Positions 17,352-24,852 of a stretch of DNA of 29,543 nucleotides are shown in pieces. Origin of the DNA: Rickettsiales bacterium (GTDB taxonomy: Bacteria; Pseudomonadota; Alphaproteobacteria; Methylaequorales; Methylaequoraceae); NCBI GenBank assembly GCA_002715305.1, contig PAYV01000031.1:1-29543 (forward strand), written 5' to 3'. The first letter of the stretch is position 1. The number at the start of each line of letters is the position of its first letter. A program made the translations under genes and the position numbers. The notes under the pieces are model-generated. The model saw only the letters and a program-made list of their open reading frames with translations. It did no database searches and was not told the DNA's origin.

Positions 17352-17895
17352 GAAAAATAACATTCCAAATTTTCTAACTTGTATAAGAATTTTCCTTATA
17401 CCCTGTATAATTCTATTTTTAATGTCAGAAAAAAGTGATCATCACTGGATTTCTTTGATATTATATTTTTTTGCTTGTATTTCAGATTTTTTAGATGGTT
17501 ATATGGCCAGAAAATTTCAGTTAGAATCAAATTTTGGAAAATTCTTTGATCCAATTGCTGATAAAATTTTGGTAGTTTCAATAATTTTTATTATGGTTGT
17601 TGAAAATAAAATTCAAGGTTTTTTAGTTTTTCCAGCTTTAATAATAATCTTAAGAGAAATCTTAGTTTCTGGTTTAAGGGACTTTTTCTCTCATAAAAAA
17701 GAAAATCTTTTAGTGACTAATTTATCGAAGTGGAAAACATTAATTCAGATGTCGTCATTAGGTTTTCTCATTGTACATGATAATTTCGAAACTATATTTA
17801 TTTTTTTTGTAGGTGCCTCTGGTTTAACCGTAGCATCTATCCTTACAATTTATACTGGGTACATATACTTTAAAAATAATATCAAATTATTTTAG
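17344..17895 (+). CDS. pgsA: CDP-diacylglycerol-glycerol-3-phosphate 3-phosphatidyltransferase
   Basis: PgsA makes phosphatidylglycerol phosphate in the inner membrane, the committed step to phosphatidylglycerol and cardiolipin. The CDP-alcohol phosphotransferase signature D-x2-DG-x2-AR-x8-G-x3-D-x3-D is complete: D48, D51-G52, A55-R56, G65, D69 and D73. Several hydrophobic segments fit a multi-pass membrane enzyme of 183 residues. The only start that keeps the conserved N-terminal NIPNFLTCIRI segment is TTG at 17344, which overlaps the end of uvrC by 8 bp; initiation therefore probably depends on coupling to uvrC translation. mobB begins 1 bp after its stop. Confidence 0.93.
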   Translation: MFKKNNIPNFLTCIRIFLIPCIILFLMSEKSDHHWISLILYFFACISDFLDGYMARKFQLESNFGKFFDPIADKILVVSIIFIMVVENKIQGFLVFPALIIILREILVSGLRDFFSHKKENLLVTNLSKWKTLIQMSSLGFLIVHDNFETIFIFFVGASGLTVASILTIYTGYIYFKNNIKLF

Positions 17896-17896
17896 T

Positions 17897-18412
17897 ATGG
17901 CTAAAATCTTTGGAATAATAGGTTGGAGCGGGTCTGGAAAGACTGATGTTGTTTGTAGAGTCATAAAATATATTAAAAAAAAGAAAGTTTGTGTCTCCTC
18001 AATTAAACATACGCATCATGATTTTCAAATTGACAAACCTGGAAAAGATAGTTTTAAACAACTTAATTCTGGTTCGAATGAGGTAATCATTTACAGTGAA
18101 AAAAAATGGGCTATGGTAAGTTCTTTACAAATCCAAGAAATAAAATTGAGTGATATTATAACTAAATTCTCTAACCAAACTGAAATTATAATACTTGAGG
18201 GCATGAAGTTTAGTAAGATTCCAAAAATAGAGGTTTACAGATCAAGTCTAAATAAACCTCTACTTTGTAGAAATGATAAATATATTAAAGCAATTATTTA
18301 CGATAAATTAAATCCAAAATTTTCTAATTATAAAATTCCAAAATTTAGTTTTAATGATACAAAAGGAATAGGTGAATTTATATTGAACTTTACAAAAAAT
18401 GAAAATGAGTAA
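17897..18412 (+). CDS. mobB: Molybdopterin-guanine dinucleotide biosynthesis protein MobB
   Basis: MobB is a GTP-binding accessory protein for attaching GMP to molybdopterin. The P-loop GWSGSGKT is at residues 9-16, followed by the family segment SSIKHTHHDFQIDKPGKDSF and, later, LEGMKFSKIPKIEVYR. Its length of 171 is typical. No MobA partner is in the window. It sits in a tightly packed run: 1 bp after pgsA and overlapping moeA by up to 14 bp. Confidence 0.93.
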   Translation: MAKIFGIIGWSGSGKTDVVCRVIKYIKKKKVCVSSIKHTHHDFQIDKPGKDSFKQLNSGSNEVIIYSEKKWAMVSSLQIQEIKLSDIITKFSNQTEIIILEGMKFSKIPKIEVYRSSLNKPLLCRNDKYIKAIIYDKLNPKFSNYKIPKFSFNDTKGIGEFILNFTKNENE

Positions 18413-19640
18413 AAAATTAATGCCCATTGCAAAGGCAGAAAAGATTTTATTAGAAAGTGCATTTGAGATAAAAAAAATCGAGACTGTTTCATTGATAAAT
18501 TCAGAGAATAGAGTTTTAGCAGAAAATATTTATTCATCTATCAACCTTCCAGAGGAAAATAATGCAGCGGTAGATGGTTATGCTTTTAATTATAATAAAA
18601 TAAAAAAATCAAAAAATAGTATCAAAATTGCTGGAGAGTCCTGTCCGGGGGTACCTTTTCTTGGTAATGCAAATCCTAATCAAACTATAAAAGTGTATAC
18701 TGGCGCATTAATAATTAAAAGGAAATATCCCTTCATTGATACCGTAGTCATGGAAGAAGATTGTAAAATAAAAAATAATAAAAGTATTGTAATTAGTAAT
18801 TTTCCAAATTTTGGAGCAAATATAAGAAAGAAAGGTGAAGATCTAAAAATTAATGAACTAATATTAAAAAAAAATAGAAAAATAAGAACTGTAGACTTAG
18901 CCCAATTATCCTCAATAGGTAAAAAAAAAATTAAAGTCTATAAAAAAATTAAGGTTGGTATTTTTTCTACCGGAAATGAACTCCAAGAATTTAATAGTAA
19001 GAAAAAAAAATATCATATTTATGATTCAAATAAACTTACTCTTATTTCTTTGTTTAGAAAGCTCAATTGTGATGTCATTGACCTTGGTATTATTAAAGAT
19101 AACTTTATGGAAACAAAAAAAAGAATTGTAAATAATTCTAAAAATTTTGATCTACTAATTACTTCTGGTGGTATTTCATCAAGTTCAGAAGATAAAGTTT
19201 CTGAATTGTTGGTTAGTACAGGATTAATTAATTTTTGGAAATTAGCAATAAAGCCTGGAAGACCAATAGCTTTTGGAAAAATCAACAAAACTCCATTAAT
19301 TGGCTTGCCAGGCAATCCTGTAGCTGCGATTATAACATTTTTTATGTTAATTACTCAATTTGTCGAAAAGCTTTCAGGAAATCATGATAGAAGATTATTT
19401 TACAGACACTTTCCATCAAACTTCAGTATGAAGAAAAAAAAAGGTAGGACAGAATGGCTCAGAGGTTCAATAGTAAAAGTAAAAAATAAATATTTCGTTC
19501 AGAAATTTAGCACAACAGGGTCTGGAATTATTTCATCAATCACAAAATCTGATGGTATTATTGTCATTGAAGAAAAAATTACTAATATAAAAAAAGGAGA
19601 CCTTTTAAAGTTTTATAAATTTGAGGATTTAACAAATTGA
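18399..19640 (+). CDS. moeA: Molybdopterin molybdenumtransferase MoeA
   Basis: MoeA inserts molybdenum into adenylylated molybdopterin. The N-terminal domains carry AVDGYAF (about residue 57) and TGALI. The MPT-binding (MoCF) domain has VGIFSTGNELQ, ITSGGISSSSEDKVSE and KPGRPIAFG, followed by LIGLPGNPVAAI and a C-terminal beta domain. Its length of 413 is normal. The glycine-rich GGVSVGD-type loop reads GGISSSSED here: the second Gly is lost but an Asp remains nearby. Two in-frame ATGs (18399 and 18405) are both possible starts; both overlap mobB. The TGA stop overlaps the TTG start of moaD. Confidence 0.95.
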   Translation: MKMSKKLMPIAKAEKILLESAFEIKKIETVSLINSENRVLAENIYSSINLPEENNAAVDGYAFNYNKIKKSKNSIKIAGESCPGVPFLGNANPNQTIKVYTGALIIKRKYPFIDTVVMEEDCKIKNNKSIVISNFPNFGANIRKKGEDLKINELILKKNRKIRTVDLAQLSSIGKKKIKVYKKIKVGIFSTGNELQEFNSKKKKYHIYDSNKLTLISLFRKLNCDVIDLGIIKDNFMETKKRIVNNSKNFDLLITSGGISSSSEDKVSELLVSTGLINFWKLAIKPGRPIAFGKINKTPLIGLPGNPVAAIITFFMLITQFVEKLSGNHDRRLFYRHFPSNFSMKKKKGRTEWLRGSIVKVKNKYFVQKFSTTGSGIISSITKSDGIIVIEEKITNIKKGDLLKFYKFEDLTN

Positions 19641-19885
19641 AAGTATTTTACTTTGCAGAATTAAAACAAATTATTGGAAAAGGCCATGATAATATAAATT
19701 TATCAAAAAAAATGAGAGTTCTAGATGTAATAAAATTATTAAAGGAAAAAGATAAAAATTATACTAAAGCTTTTTCTAATTTAAAAAATATAAAGTGTGC
19801 TGTTAATTGCGAATACTCTAATTTCACAAAAGTGGTTGTTAATAATGATGAGATTGCTTTTTTTCCACCTGTGACAGGTGGTTGA
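19637..19885 (+). CDS. moaD: Molybdopterin synthase sulfur carrier subunit MoaD
   Basis: MoaD is a ubiquitin-like carrier whose C-terminal glycine is thiocarboxylated to deliver sulfur to cyclic pyranopterin. The 82-residue protein starts with the beta-strand KVFYFAELKQIIG and ends FFPPVTGG, the diagnostic Gly-Gly tail. The start is TTG at 19637, overlapping the moeA stop in a TTGA arrangement; a downstream ATG would remove the first strand. The tail and position next to moaE make the call firm. Confidence 0.94.
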   Translation: MKVFYFAELKQIIGKGHDNINLSKKMRVLDVIKLLKEKDKNYTKAFSNLKNIKCAVNCEYSNFTKVVVNNDEIAFFPPVTGG

Positions 19886-20304
19886 TGAAAATAATATTTC
19901 AGAAAAAAAAAATATACCCTGAACGGGAGTTAAAATATTTTTCAATGAAAAATAAATTGTCTGGTTCTACAATGTCATTTTTAGGTAAAGTGAGGAACCA
20001 TAGAAATAAAAAAAAAATAATGAGCATGGAAATAGAATTTTATGAAAGAATGGCATTGTTTCAAACAAAAAAAGTTCTAAAAAAAATAATCAAAGTAAAT
20101 AAAATTAACGATTATTTGGTCATGCATAGATTTGGTAGATTGTCTCCTGGAGATAATATAATTTTAATTTTAGTAGCTTCAGAACATCGAAAAGAAAGTA
20201 ATTATTTTCTAAATAAAGTAGTTGATTATTTTAAAACACAAATTACTTTTTGGAAAAAAGAAAACTTTGAAAAAAATTCTAGATGGGTGAAACAGTCTGA
20301 CTAA
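19885..20304 (+). CDS. moaE: Molybdopterin synthase catalytic subunit MoaE
   Basis: MoaE, with thiocarboxylated MoaD, converts cyclic pyranopterin monophosphate to molybdopterin. From ATG 19885 the protein has 139 residues; a TTG three bases earlier is an alternative. Family features are SGSTMSFLGKVRNH, the HRFGRLSPGDNIILILVASEHR core, and the active-site segment DYFKTQITFWKKE with lysines K117 and K124 at the positions of the two catalytic lysines of E. coli MoaE. The ATG shares one base with the moaD stop. It is the last gene of the uvrC-to-moaE run and faces ilvE across 20 bp with no clear terminator. Confidence 0.95.
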   Translation: MKIIFQKKKIYPERELKYFSMKNKLSGSTMSFLGKVRNHRNKKKIMSMEIEFYERMALFQTKKVLKKIIKVNKINDYLVMHRFGRLSPGDNIILILVASEHRKESNYFLNKVVDYFKTQITFWKKENFEKNSRWVKQSD

Positions 20305-20324
20305 AATTGTGTTATAATTGGTAT

Positions 20325-21197
20325 TCAAATTTTTACAAAATCACTAAACTCTTTCATTAATAATTTAGTAATTTTGCCAACTCTGAAATTTATAGAGTCA
20401 ATTTTACTAACTGGGGTTATTTCTACAGCCGTACCAGTCAAAAATACCTCATGGCAGTCTTTAATAAAGTTTGGTTTAAAATGTTTTTCAAAAACTTTAA
20501 GTTTATTTCTTCTTGCTATTTCTATCACTGTTTGTCTTGTAATACCATTAAGAAAACAATCTGCTAAAGGAGTATATAAATTTTCGTTTTTTACGAAAAA
20601 AATATTTGCACCTGTAGCTTCAGCAATATAGCCTCTGTAATCTAACATCAAAGCATCATCAAATCCTTTTGACTCTGCTTGATGTTTACTTAATGAACAT
20701 ATCATATATAAACCTGCAGCTTTACTGTTTGTTGGTGCAGATTCTGGAGATGGTCTTTTCCAATTTGAAAAACTTAATTTAATGCCTTTAAGAAGTCTAT
20801 CTGGCGAAAAATATGAAGGCCATGACCAGGCTGCAATTGCTATATTTGTACTTGCTTTTTTTGCTGAAATAGCCATCATTTCACTTCCTCTCCAAACAAC
20901 AGGACGGATATATCCATTAAAAATTTTTTGTTTTTTTGTAATTTCAATAGTTTTATCAATAATAATTTTTTTTGTATAAGGAATAGTAAGATCGAGAATC
21001 TTTGCAGATTTATATAACCTGTCAATATGTTCTTTTAATTTAAAAACTTTACCATCATAAATTCTAATTCCTTCAAAAACACAACTACCATAATGAAGTC
21101 CATGATTTAACACATGTACATTCGCATCCTTCCATTTTACATATGAACCATTGATCCATATTAGGCCATCTCGTTTATCAAAAGGGACTATTTGCAT
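20325..21197 (-). CDS. ilvE: Branched-chain amino acid aminotransferase
   Basis: IlvE carries out the last step of leucine, isoleucine and valine synthesis. It is a fold-type IV PLP enzyme. I place the start at the ATG whose first base is 21197 (290 aa), because MQIVPFDKRDGLIWING matches the alphaproteobacterial IlvE N-terminus; the frame stays open to an ATG at 21236 with 13 unconserved residues. Key features are HGLHYGSCVFEGIR at 32-45, the PLP lysine K159 in TNSKAAGLY, the same number as in E. coli IlvE, and EATGANIFFV. It is divergent from the response regulator gene and convergent with moaE. Confidence 0.95.
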   Translation of the reverse strand: MQIVPFDKRDGLIWINGSYVKWKDANVHVLNHGLHYGSCVFEGIRIYDGKVFKLKEHIDRLYKSAKILDLTIPYTKKIIIDKTIEITKKQKIFNGYIRPVVWRGSEMMAISAKKASTNIAIAAWSWPSYFSPDRLLKGIKLSFSNWKRPSPESAPTNSKAAGLYMICSLSKHQAESKGFDDALMLDYRGYIAEATGANIFFVKNENLYTPLADCFLNGITRQTVIEIARRNKLKVFEKHFKPNFIKDCHEVFLTGTAVEITPVSKIDSINFRVGKITKLLMKEFSDFVKI

Positions 21198-21279
21198 AAT
21201 TTTTGTAATCGGTTTAGAATTTAGATAATATAACATTGTAAATTAACAATAAACAATCTTTGATCTTAAATTTTTCTTG

Positions 21280-21966
21280 ATGATAAAATCTCTTCCTCAC
21301 ATTCTTTGTATTGATGATGATGACAAGATTAGGGGGTTATTAAGAGTTTTTTTAAAAAAACATAATTTTCGTGTTTCTTTAGCTAGAAACGCTTCAGATG
21401 CAAATTCTATTATAGATTTTTTTTCCTTTGATTTATTAATTCTTGATATAATGATGCCGAAAACCAATGGAATAACTTTTTTAAGAAATTTTAGAAAAGT
21501 TAATTCAAAAATACCAGTTCTTATGCTTACTGCAGACAATAATTTGGTTAGAAAAACAGAATCCTTTCTTGAGGGATGTGATGATTATCTAATAAAACCT
21601 TTTGAACCATATGAATTAGTTTTAAGAATTAACAAACTTCTTAATCCCAGAGTTAACGTCATCAAAAATAGAAAATCTTATTTTGGTGATTGTGAATTTG
21701 ATTTTGTGACTAAAGAGCTAAAAAAAAATAATACCTCTATTAATTTAACCAATTCTGAGCAAAAACTAATTGAGCTTTTTTCAAAAAACCTAAATCAAGA
21801 AATTTCAAGAGAAATTATTGCTAATGAACTTAAAATCAACTCAAATTTTCGTTCTATTGATGTAATTGTAACCAGACTTAGAAAAAAAATCAGCTCAACT
21901 GATAAAATGTCATTTCTTCGTACAATTAGAGGTAAAGGTTATATGCTTATTAGTGATTATGAATAA
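21280..21966 (+). CDS. OmpR-family response regulator
   Basis: This is a two-domain transcription factor controlled by phosphorylation. The receiver has the acidic pocket D12/D13, the phospho-acceptor D56 in LLILDIMMP, T84 and K106 in YLIKPFEPYEL. The C-terminal winged-helix domain (about 130-228) has the OmpR pattern SEQKLIELF, IDVIVTRLRKKI and IRGKGYML. The ATG at 21280 is preferred; a TTG at 21277 is also in frame. It overlaps the kinase gene by 8 bp, so the two form a cognate pair. The DNA target and signal are unknown; an osmolarity or envelope role is only suggested by similarity to OmpR/EnvZ. Confidence 0.94.
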   Translation: MIKSLPHILCIDDDDKIRGLLRVFLKKHNFRVSLARNASDANSIIDFFSFDLLILDIMMPKTNGITFLRNFRKVNSKIPVLMLTADNNLVRKTESFLEGCDDYLIKPFEPYELVLRINKLLNPRVNVIKNRKSYFGDCEFDFVTKELKKNNTSINLTNSEQKLIELFSKNLNQEISREIIANELKINSNFRSIDVIVTRLRKKISSTDKMSFLRTIRGKGYMLISDYE

Positions 21967-23254
21967 AAAAATCAAAAATTTTCTTCCCAAAAAACTTCTT
22001 GCTAGACTACTGCTGATTTTTTTAGTGCCTCTCATATTAACGCAATCTTTAGTTGTTTTCTTTTTCTATGATAGACATTGGGAAAAAATAATTAATAGAT
22101 TTTCAAATATAGCAAGTAATCAAGTTGGTTTACTCATCAATGAATATAAATTTTATGGTATTGATGAAGCCAAAAAAAAAGCAAGGATTCTTAGTCTTAG
22201 AATTGGAAAAACTATTGAAACAAAAAATAATTTATCAAAGTCATTTTTTGAAAAGAAAATTCAAAATAATCTTGAAAATAGAATTGATAGAAATCTTAAG
22301 GTTTTTTTTGATAAAGATTCGATAGAATTAAATTTTGACTTTAACAACGAAAGATTATTTATTGTTTTTCCAAGAAAGTATTTATTAAGTGAAACACCAA
22401 CTATTCTTTTTCTTTGGATGATCTTCTCTTCCTTAGTTCTTTCCTTAATTGCTTTTTTATTTTTAAGAATTCAGGTAAGAGCTATTCACAGACTTGCAAA
22501 TTCTGCTGAAGAGTTTGGCAAGGGAAGATTTGTTAAAAGATTTAAACCTGAAGGGGCTACTGAAATTAGGATGGCTGGAAATGCATTCATGAAAATGAGA
22601 AGAAGAATTAGAAATTATATTTCAGAAAGGACTAACTTTCTTGCCGGAATTTCTCACGACCTTGGAACAATTATAACTAGGATAAAACTTCAACTTGAAA
22701 TTATGAGGAAAAGTGAAGCAATAGATTCAATAAAGAATGACATCGATACTATGCAAATCTTTCTCAAAGAATATTTGGATTATTCAGAAAAAATAAAAAT
22801 AACAAAAATTTCAAGAGTTAATATTTACAAACTCTTAAATGAAATTTTAAATTCTAATCCAAAGCTTTATAAAAGAGTAAATCTAAAATGCAGAAAAACA
22901 ATAAATATAAAAATTAATAAGAATAACTTATTCAGAATAATATTTAATCTAATTGAAAACGCTTCTAAATATGGGAAAAAAATTTTAGTAGAAGTAAAAA
23001 GAATCGATAATAATTTGATGATCAGTGTAGAAGATGATGGACCTGGTGTTCCAGATAAATTTAAGAAAAAAATCTTCAGACCATTTTTTAAAATTGATAA
23101 ATCAAGAAATCTCAATGAACAGGGTTCAGGCTTAGGTTTAAGTATAGCTAATGAATTAGTAAAAAAATTAAATGGAAATATAATTATAACTGCATCAAAA
23201 AAATTGAAGGGATCATGTTTTACAATAAAAATTCAAGATCTAAAGTTTTTTTGA
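21959..23254 (+). CDS. EnvZ-like membrane sensor histidine kinase
   Basis: This is the partner of the response regulator just upstream. From ATG 21959 (431 aa) it has a transmembrane helix at about 14-36, a periplasmic sensor of about 110 residues, a second helix at about 148-171, a HAMP linker to about 222, the phospho-acceptor H233 in ISHDLGTIITRIK, the N box ending in ENASKYG, the G1 box EDDGPGVPD, an F box (IFRPFF) and the G2 box GSGLGLSI. The canonical HDLRTPLTR reads HDLGTIITR: the arginine and proline after the histidine are replaced by glycine and isoleucine, while the threonine is kept. The frame also allows a GTG at 21953. The 3' end overlaps convergent proC by 15 bp. Confidence 0.94.
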   Translation: MNKKIKNFLPKKLLARLLLIFLVPLILTQSLVVFFFYDRHWEKIINRFSNIASNQVGLLINEYKFYGIDEAKKKARILSLRIGKTIETKNNLSKSFFEKKIQNNLENRIDRNLKVFFDKDSIELNFDFNNERLFIVFPRKYLLSETPTILFLWMIFSSLVLSLIAFLFLRIQVRAIHRLANSAEEFGKGRFVKRFKPEGATEIRMAGNAFMKMRRRIRNYISERTNFLAGISHDLGTIITRIKLQLEIMRKSEAIDSIKNDIDTMQIFLKEYLDYSEKIKITKISRVNIYKLLNEILNSNPKLYKRVNLKCRKTINIKINKNNLFRIIFNLIENASKYGKKILVEVKRIDNNLMISVEDDGPGVPDKFKKKIFRPFFKIDKSRNLNEQGSGLGLSIANELVKKLNGNIIITASKKLKGSCFTIKIQDLKFF

Positions 23255-24058
23255 ATTAAGGAGTTTAGTAATATTCTTTGATCTTATAGATGCTTTCCTA
23301 ATCCCACTATTAATAATGTCATTAATCTTTTTTTTTCTTAAAAATTCTAAGGCTTTTTCGGTTGTTCCACCTTTACTAGTAACTTTTTTAATCATTTCTT
23401 CAAAATCTTGATCCTTTTTTTTTATTAAATCGCTTGTTCCTATTAATAAATTTTCCAACATTAATTGCGATCTTTTTTTTGAAAACCCATTTTGGTATGA
23501 AATTTTATTAAATATTTCTAAAATATAAAAGATATAGGCGGGACCTCCACCATATAAAGCTGTAAAAAAATCCATTTTCTCTTCATTTTTAAGCCATTCA
23601 AGAATACCAAAAAAAGAAAAGTGATTGGATATTTCCTTTTTAAAAATTTTACTTGTATTTTTTGAATAAACTCCTGTTGAACTCCTTCCTACTTCAATCA
23701 AAATATTTGGCATCATCCTTATAACTTTGCCTGTATTAAGAATTTCAGTAATTTTTTTTGTCTCCAATCCTGCAACAAAAGAAACAAATGTATATTTTGT
23801 AGAAATTTTTTTCTTAATTTCCTTTATTAAACTAATAGAATCTGAAGGTTTTACACAGAGTAATACATACCTAAATGTTTTATCTTTTAAACTATCTAAA
23901 CTAACAATGATTTCTAAATTCTTTTTGTTTAATTTTTTTAATTCTTTTTGTATTTTTTGATTTTTTTCAAAAACTTTTACTTTCATATTATTTGAAAGAA
24001 AGCCATTAAGAATTATTCTTCCTAGGTTGCCGCACCCTAATAAAAGTGATTGATTCAT
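23240..24058 (-). CDS. proC: Pyrroline-5-carboxylate reductase
   Basis: ProC reduces pyrroline-5-carboxylate to proline with NAD(P)H. The 272-residue protein has the Rossmann loop GCGNLGRIIL at 8-17, LCVKPSD, SFVAGLETKKI, VIRMMPNILIEVGRSSTGVY, GGGPAYIFY and the C-terminal signature KVTSKGGTTEKALEFL, where most relatives have GGTT-AGL. Its ATG overlaps the stop of the YbjN gene by 4 bp, giving coupled translation. The convergent overlap with the kinase gene is 15 bp. Confidence 0.95.
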   Translation of the reverse strand: MNQSLLLGCGNLGRIILNGFLSNNMKVKVFEKNQKIQKELKKLNKKNLEIIVSLDSLKDKTFRYVLLCVKPSDSISLIKEIKKKISTKYTFVSFVAGLETKKITEILNTGKVIRMMPNILIEVGRSSTGVYSKNTSKIFKKEISNHFSFFGILEWLKNEEKMDFFTALYGGGPAYIFYILEIFNKISYQNGFSKKRSQLMLENLLIGTSDLIKKKDQDFEEMIKKVTSKGGTTEKALEFLRKKKINDIINSGIRKASIRSKNITKLLNSKKL

Positions 24059-24558
24059 GCCTCACCGCAAGTATCAAAAAGTGCTGCTTTCAGAGCATAA
24101 TTTGGGTCTTGTTTTTTTTTAAAAAAAACATAGAAAACTGGAAAAAATCTGTCACACTCAGTTGTAACAACATCTATGAAATCTTCAATTTGTTCTTTTG
24201 ACAAAATTTTAATTCCTTTAACAGATATTTTGTAATTAAAGAAGATTGATTCAGATTTTTTGCAAAAATCAAAAAAACCTAAAGAAACTTCTTTATTGAC
24301 CATGGATAATAATGAAAGAATATTACTATTAACTTTCTTTTCTTTTGATATTCTTAAATTACAACTTATCTCAATTATCTCACTAAATTCATTCCAGCTA
24401 AAATTTACATCATAGCTATCCCACAAGCCTTTAAATCTTATAGATAAATCATTTGGGGTATCTCTAAAAAAATCTATATCGTATCTGTAAATAGTATCTT
24501 CAATAAGATCAATCGGATTAGAATTATCATTAATTTTTTTTTCTCTACCAAATTCCAT
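24055..24558 (-). CDS. YbjN domain protein
   Basis: This is a 167-residue protein of the YbjN family, related by fold to type III secretion chaperones; its molecular function is not established. Recognisable stretches are NPIDLIEDTIYRYDIDF near the N-terminus, SIRFKGLWDSYDVNFSW, LLSMVNKEVSLGFFDF in the middle, DVVTTECDRFFPVFYVF, and the C-terminal ALFDTCGEA, which closely matches the tail usual in alphaproteobacterial members. It is placed directly before proC with a 4 bp overlap, as in many alphaproteobacteria. No Shine-Dalgarno sequence is evident. Confidence 0.9.
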   Translation of the reverse strand: MEFGREKKINDNSNPIDLIEDTIYRYDIDFFRDTPNDLSIRFKGLWDSYDVNFSWNEFSEIIEISCNLRISKEKKVNSNILSLLSMVNKEVSLGFFDFCKKSESIFFNYKISVKGIKILSKEQIEDFIDVVTTECDRFFPVFYVFFKKKQDPNYALKAALFDTCGEA

Positions 24559-24622
24559 CGTCTAATACTAATATATAAATACAGAATTTCAACAACTTAT
24601 AGTATGTATTAAATCAAATAAC

Positions 24623-24634
24623 ACTATATATAGT
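24623..24634 (+). promoter_or_regulatory. Palindromic -10-like sequence before a small membrane-protein gene
   Basis: ACTATATATAGT is a perfect 12-base palindrome containing TATATA and TATAGT hexamers. It ends 4 bases before the ATG at 24639, so a start site at or next to the ATG would be expected. No -35 hexamer is clear. It lies in the 80 bp divergent gap from the YbjN gene and could serve both directions. Confidence 0.3.
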
Positions 24635-24638
24635 ATTT

Positions 24639-24827
24639 ATGATAAAAAATTATTTAATTGTCACTCTACTAATTTTCTATTTTGTTTTATTTACTTTCTG
24701 GATAATGTGGTTTTATAAGTCATTAAAAAAGTTTAGTAATAAAAGGAATATTTATTTAACAAACATTACTGGATTTATTATAGTAACGTATTTAATTAGT
24801 TTTCTTATATTAAAGATTCTGTCATAA
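24639..24827 (+). CDS. Small membrane protein of unknown function
   Basis: The 62 residues are not recognised as any family. The predicted protein has two hydrophobic segments, about 4-27 (with IFYFVLFTFWIMWFY) and about 42-61 (ITGFIIVTYLISFLIL), joined by a short basic loop (KSLKKFSNKR). That suggests a two-pass inner-membrane protein with the loop in the cytoplasm. It fills most of the 294 bp between the divergent YbjN gene and hldD, has a -10-like palindrome just before its ATG, and ends 25 bp before hldD. Chance open frames are common in DNA this AT-rich and no ribosome site is seen, so the gene is plausible, not proven. Confidence 0.5.
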   Translation: MIKNYLIVTLLIFYFVLFTFWIMWFYKSLKKFSNKRNIYLTNITGFIIVTYLISFLILKILS

Positions 24828-24852
24828 TTTTATTAGGTTAAAAAGGTAAATA

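Noticed and set aside
19019..19315. 98-codon open frame antisense to moeA
   Set aside because: Shadow frame in a recognised gene with no independent evidence of coding.
20305..20324. Bidirectional terminator between moaE and ilvE
   Set aside because: Only a few AT base pairs could form; there is no GC-containing stem with a following T run.
21198..21236. Upstream in-frame extension of ilvE
   Set aside because: Thirteen residues without family similarity; the ATG at 21197 gives the usual IlvE N-terminus and places the PLP lysine at 159.
24111..24128. T9-A8 tract in the YbjN gene as a terminator or frameshift site
   Set aside because: The frame is intact on both sides and it encodes a normal Phe-Lys stretch; no hairpin context for a terminator.
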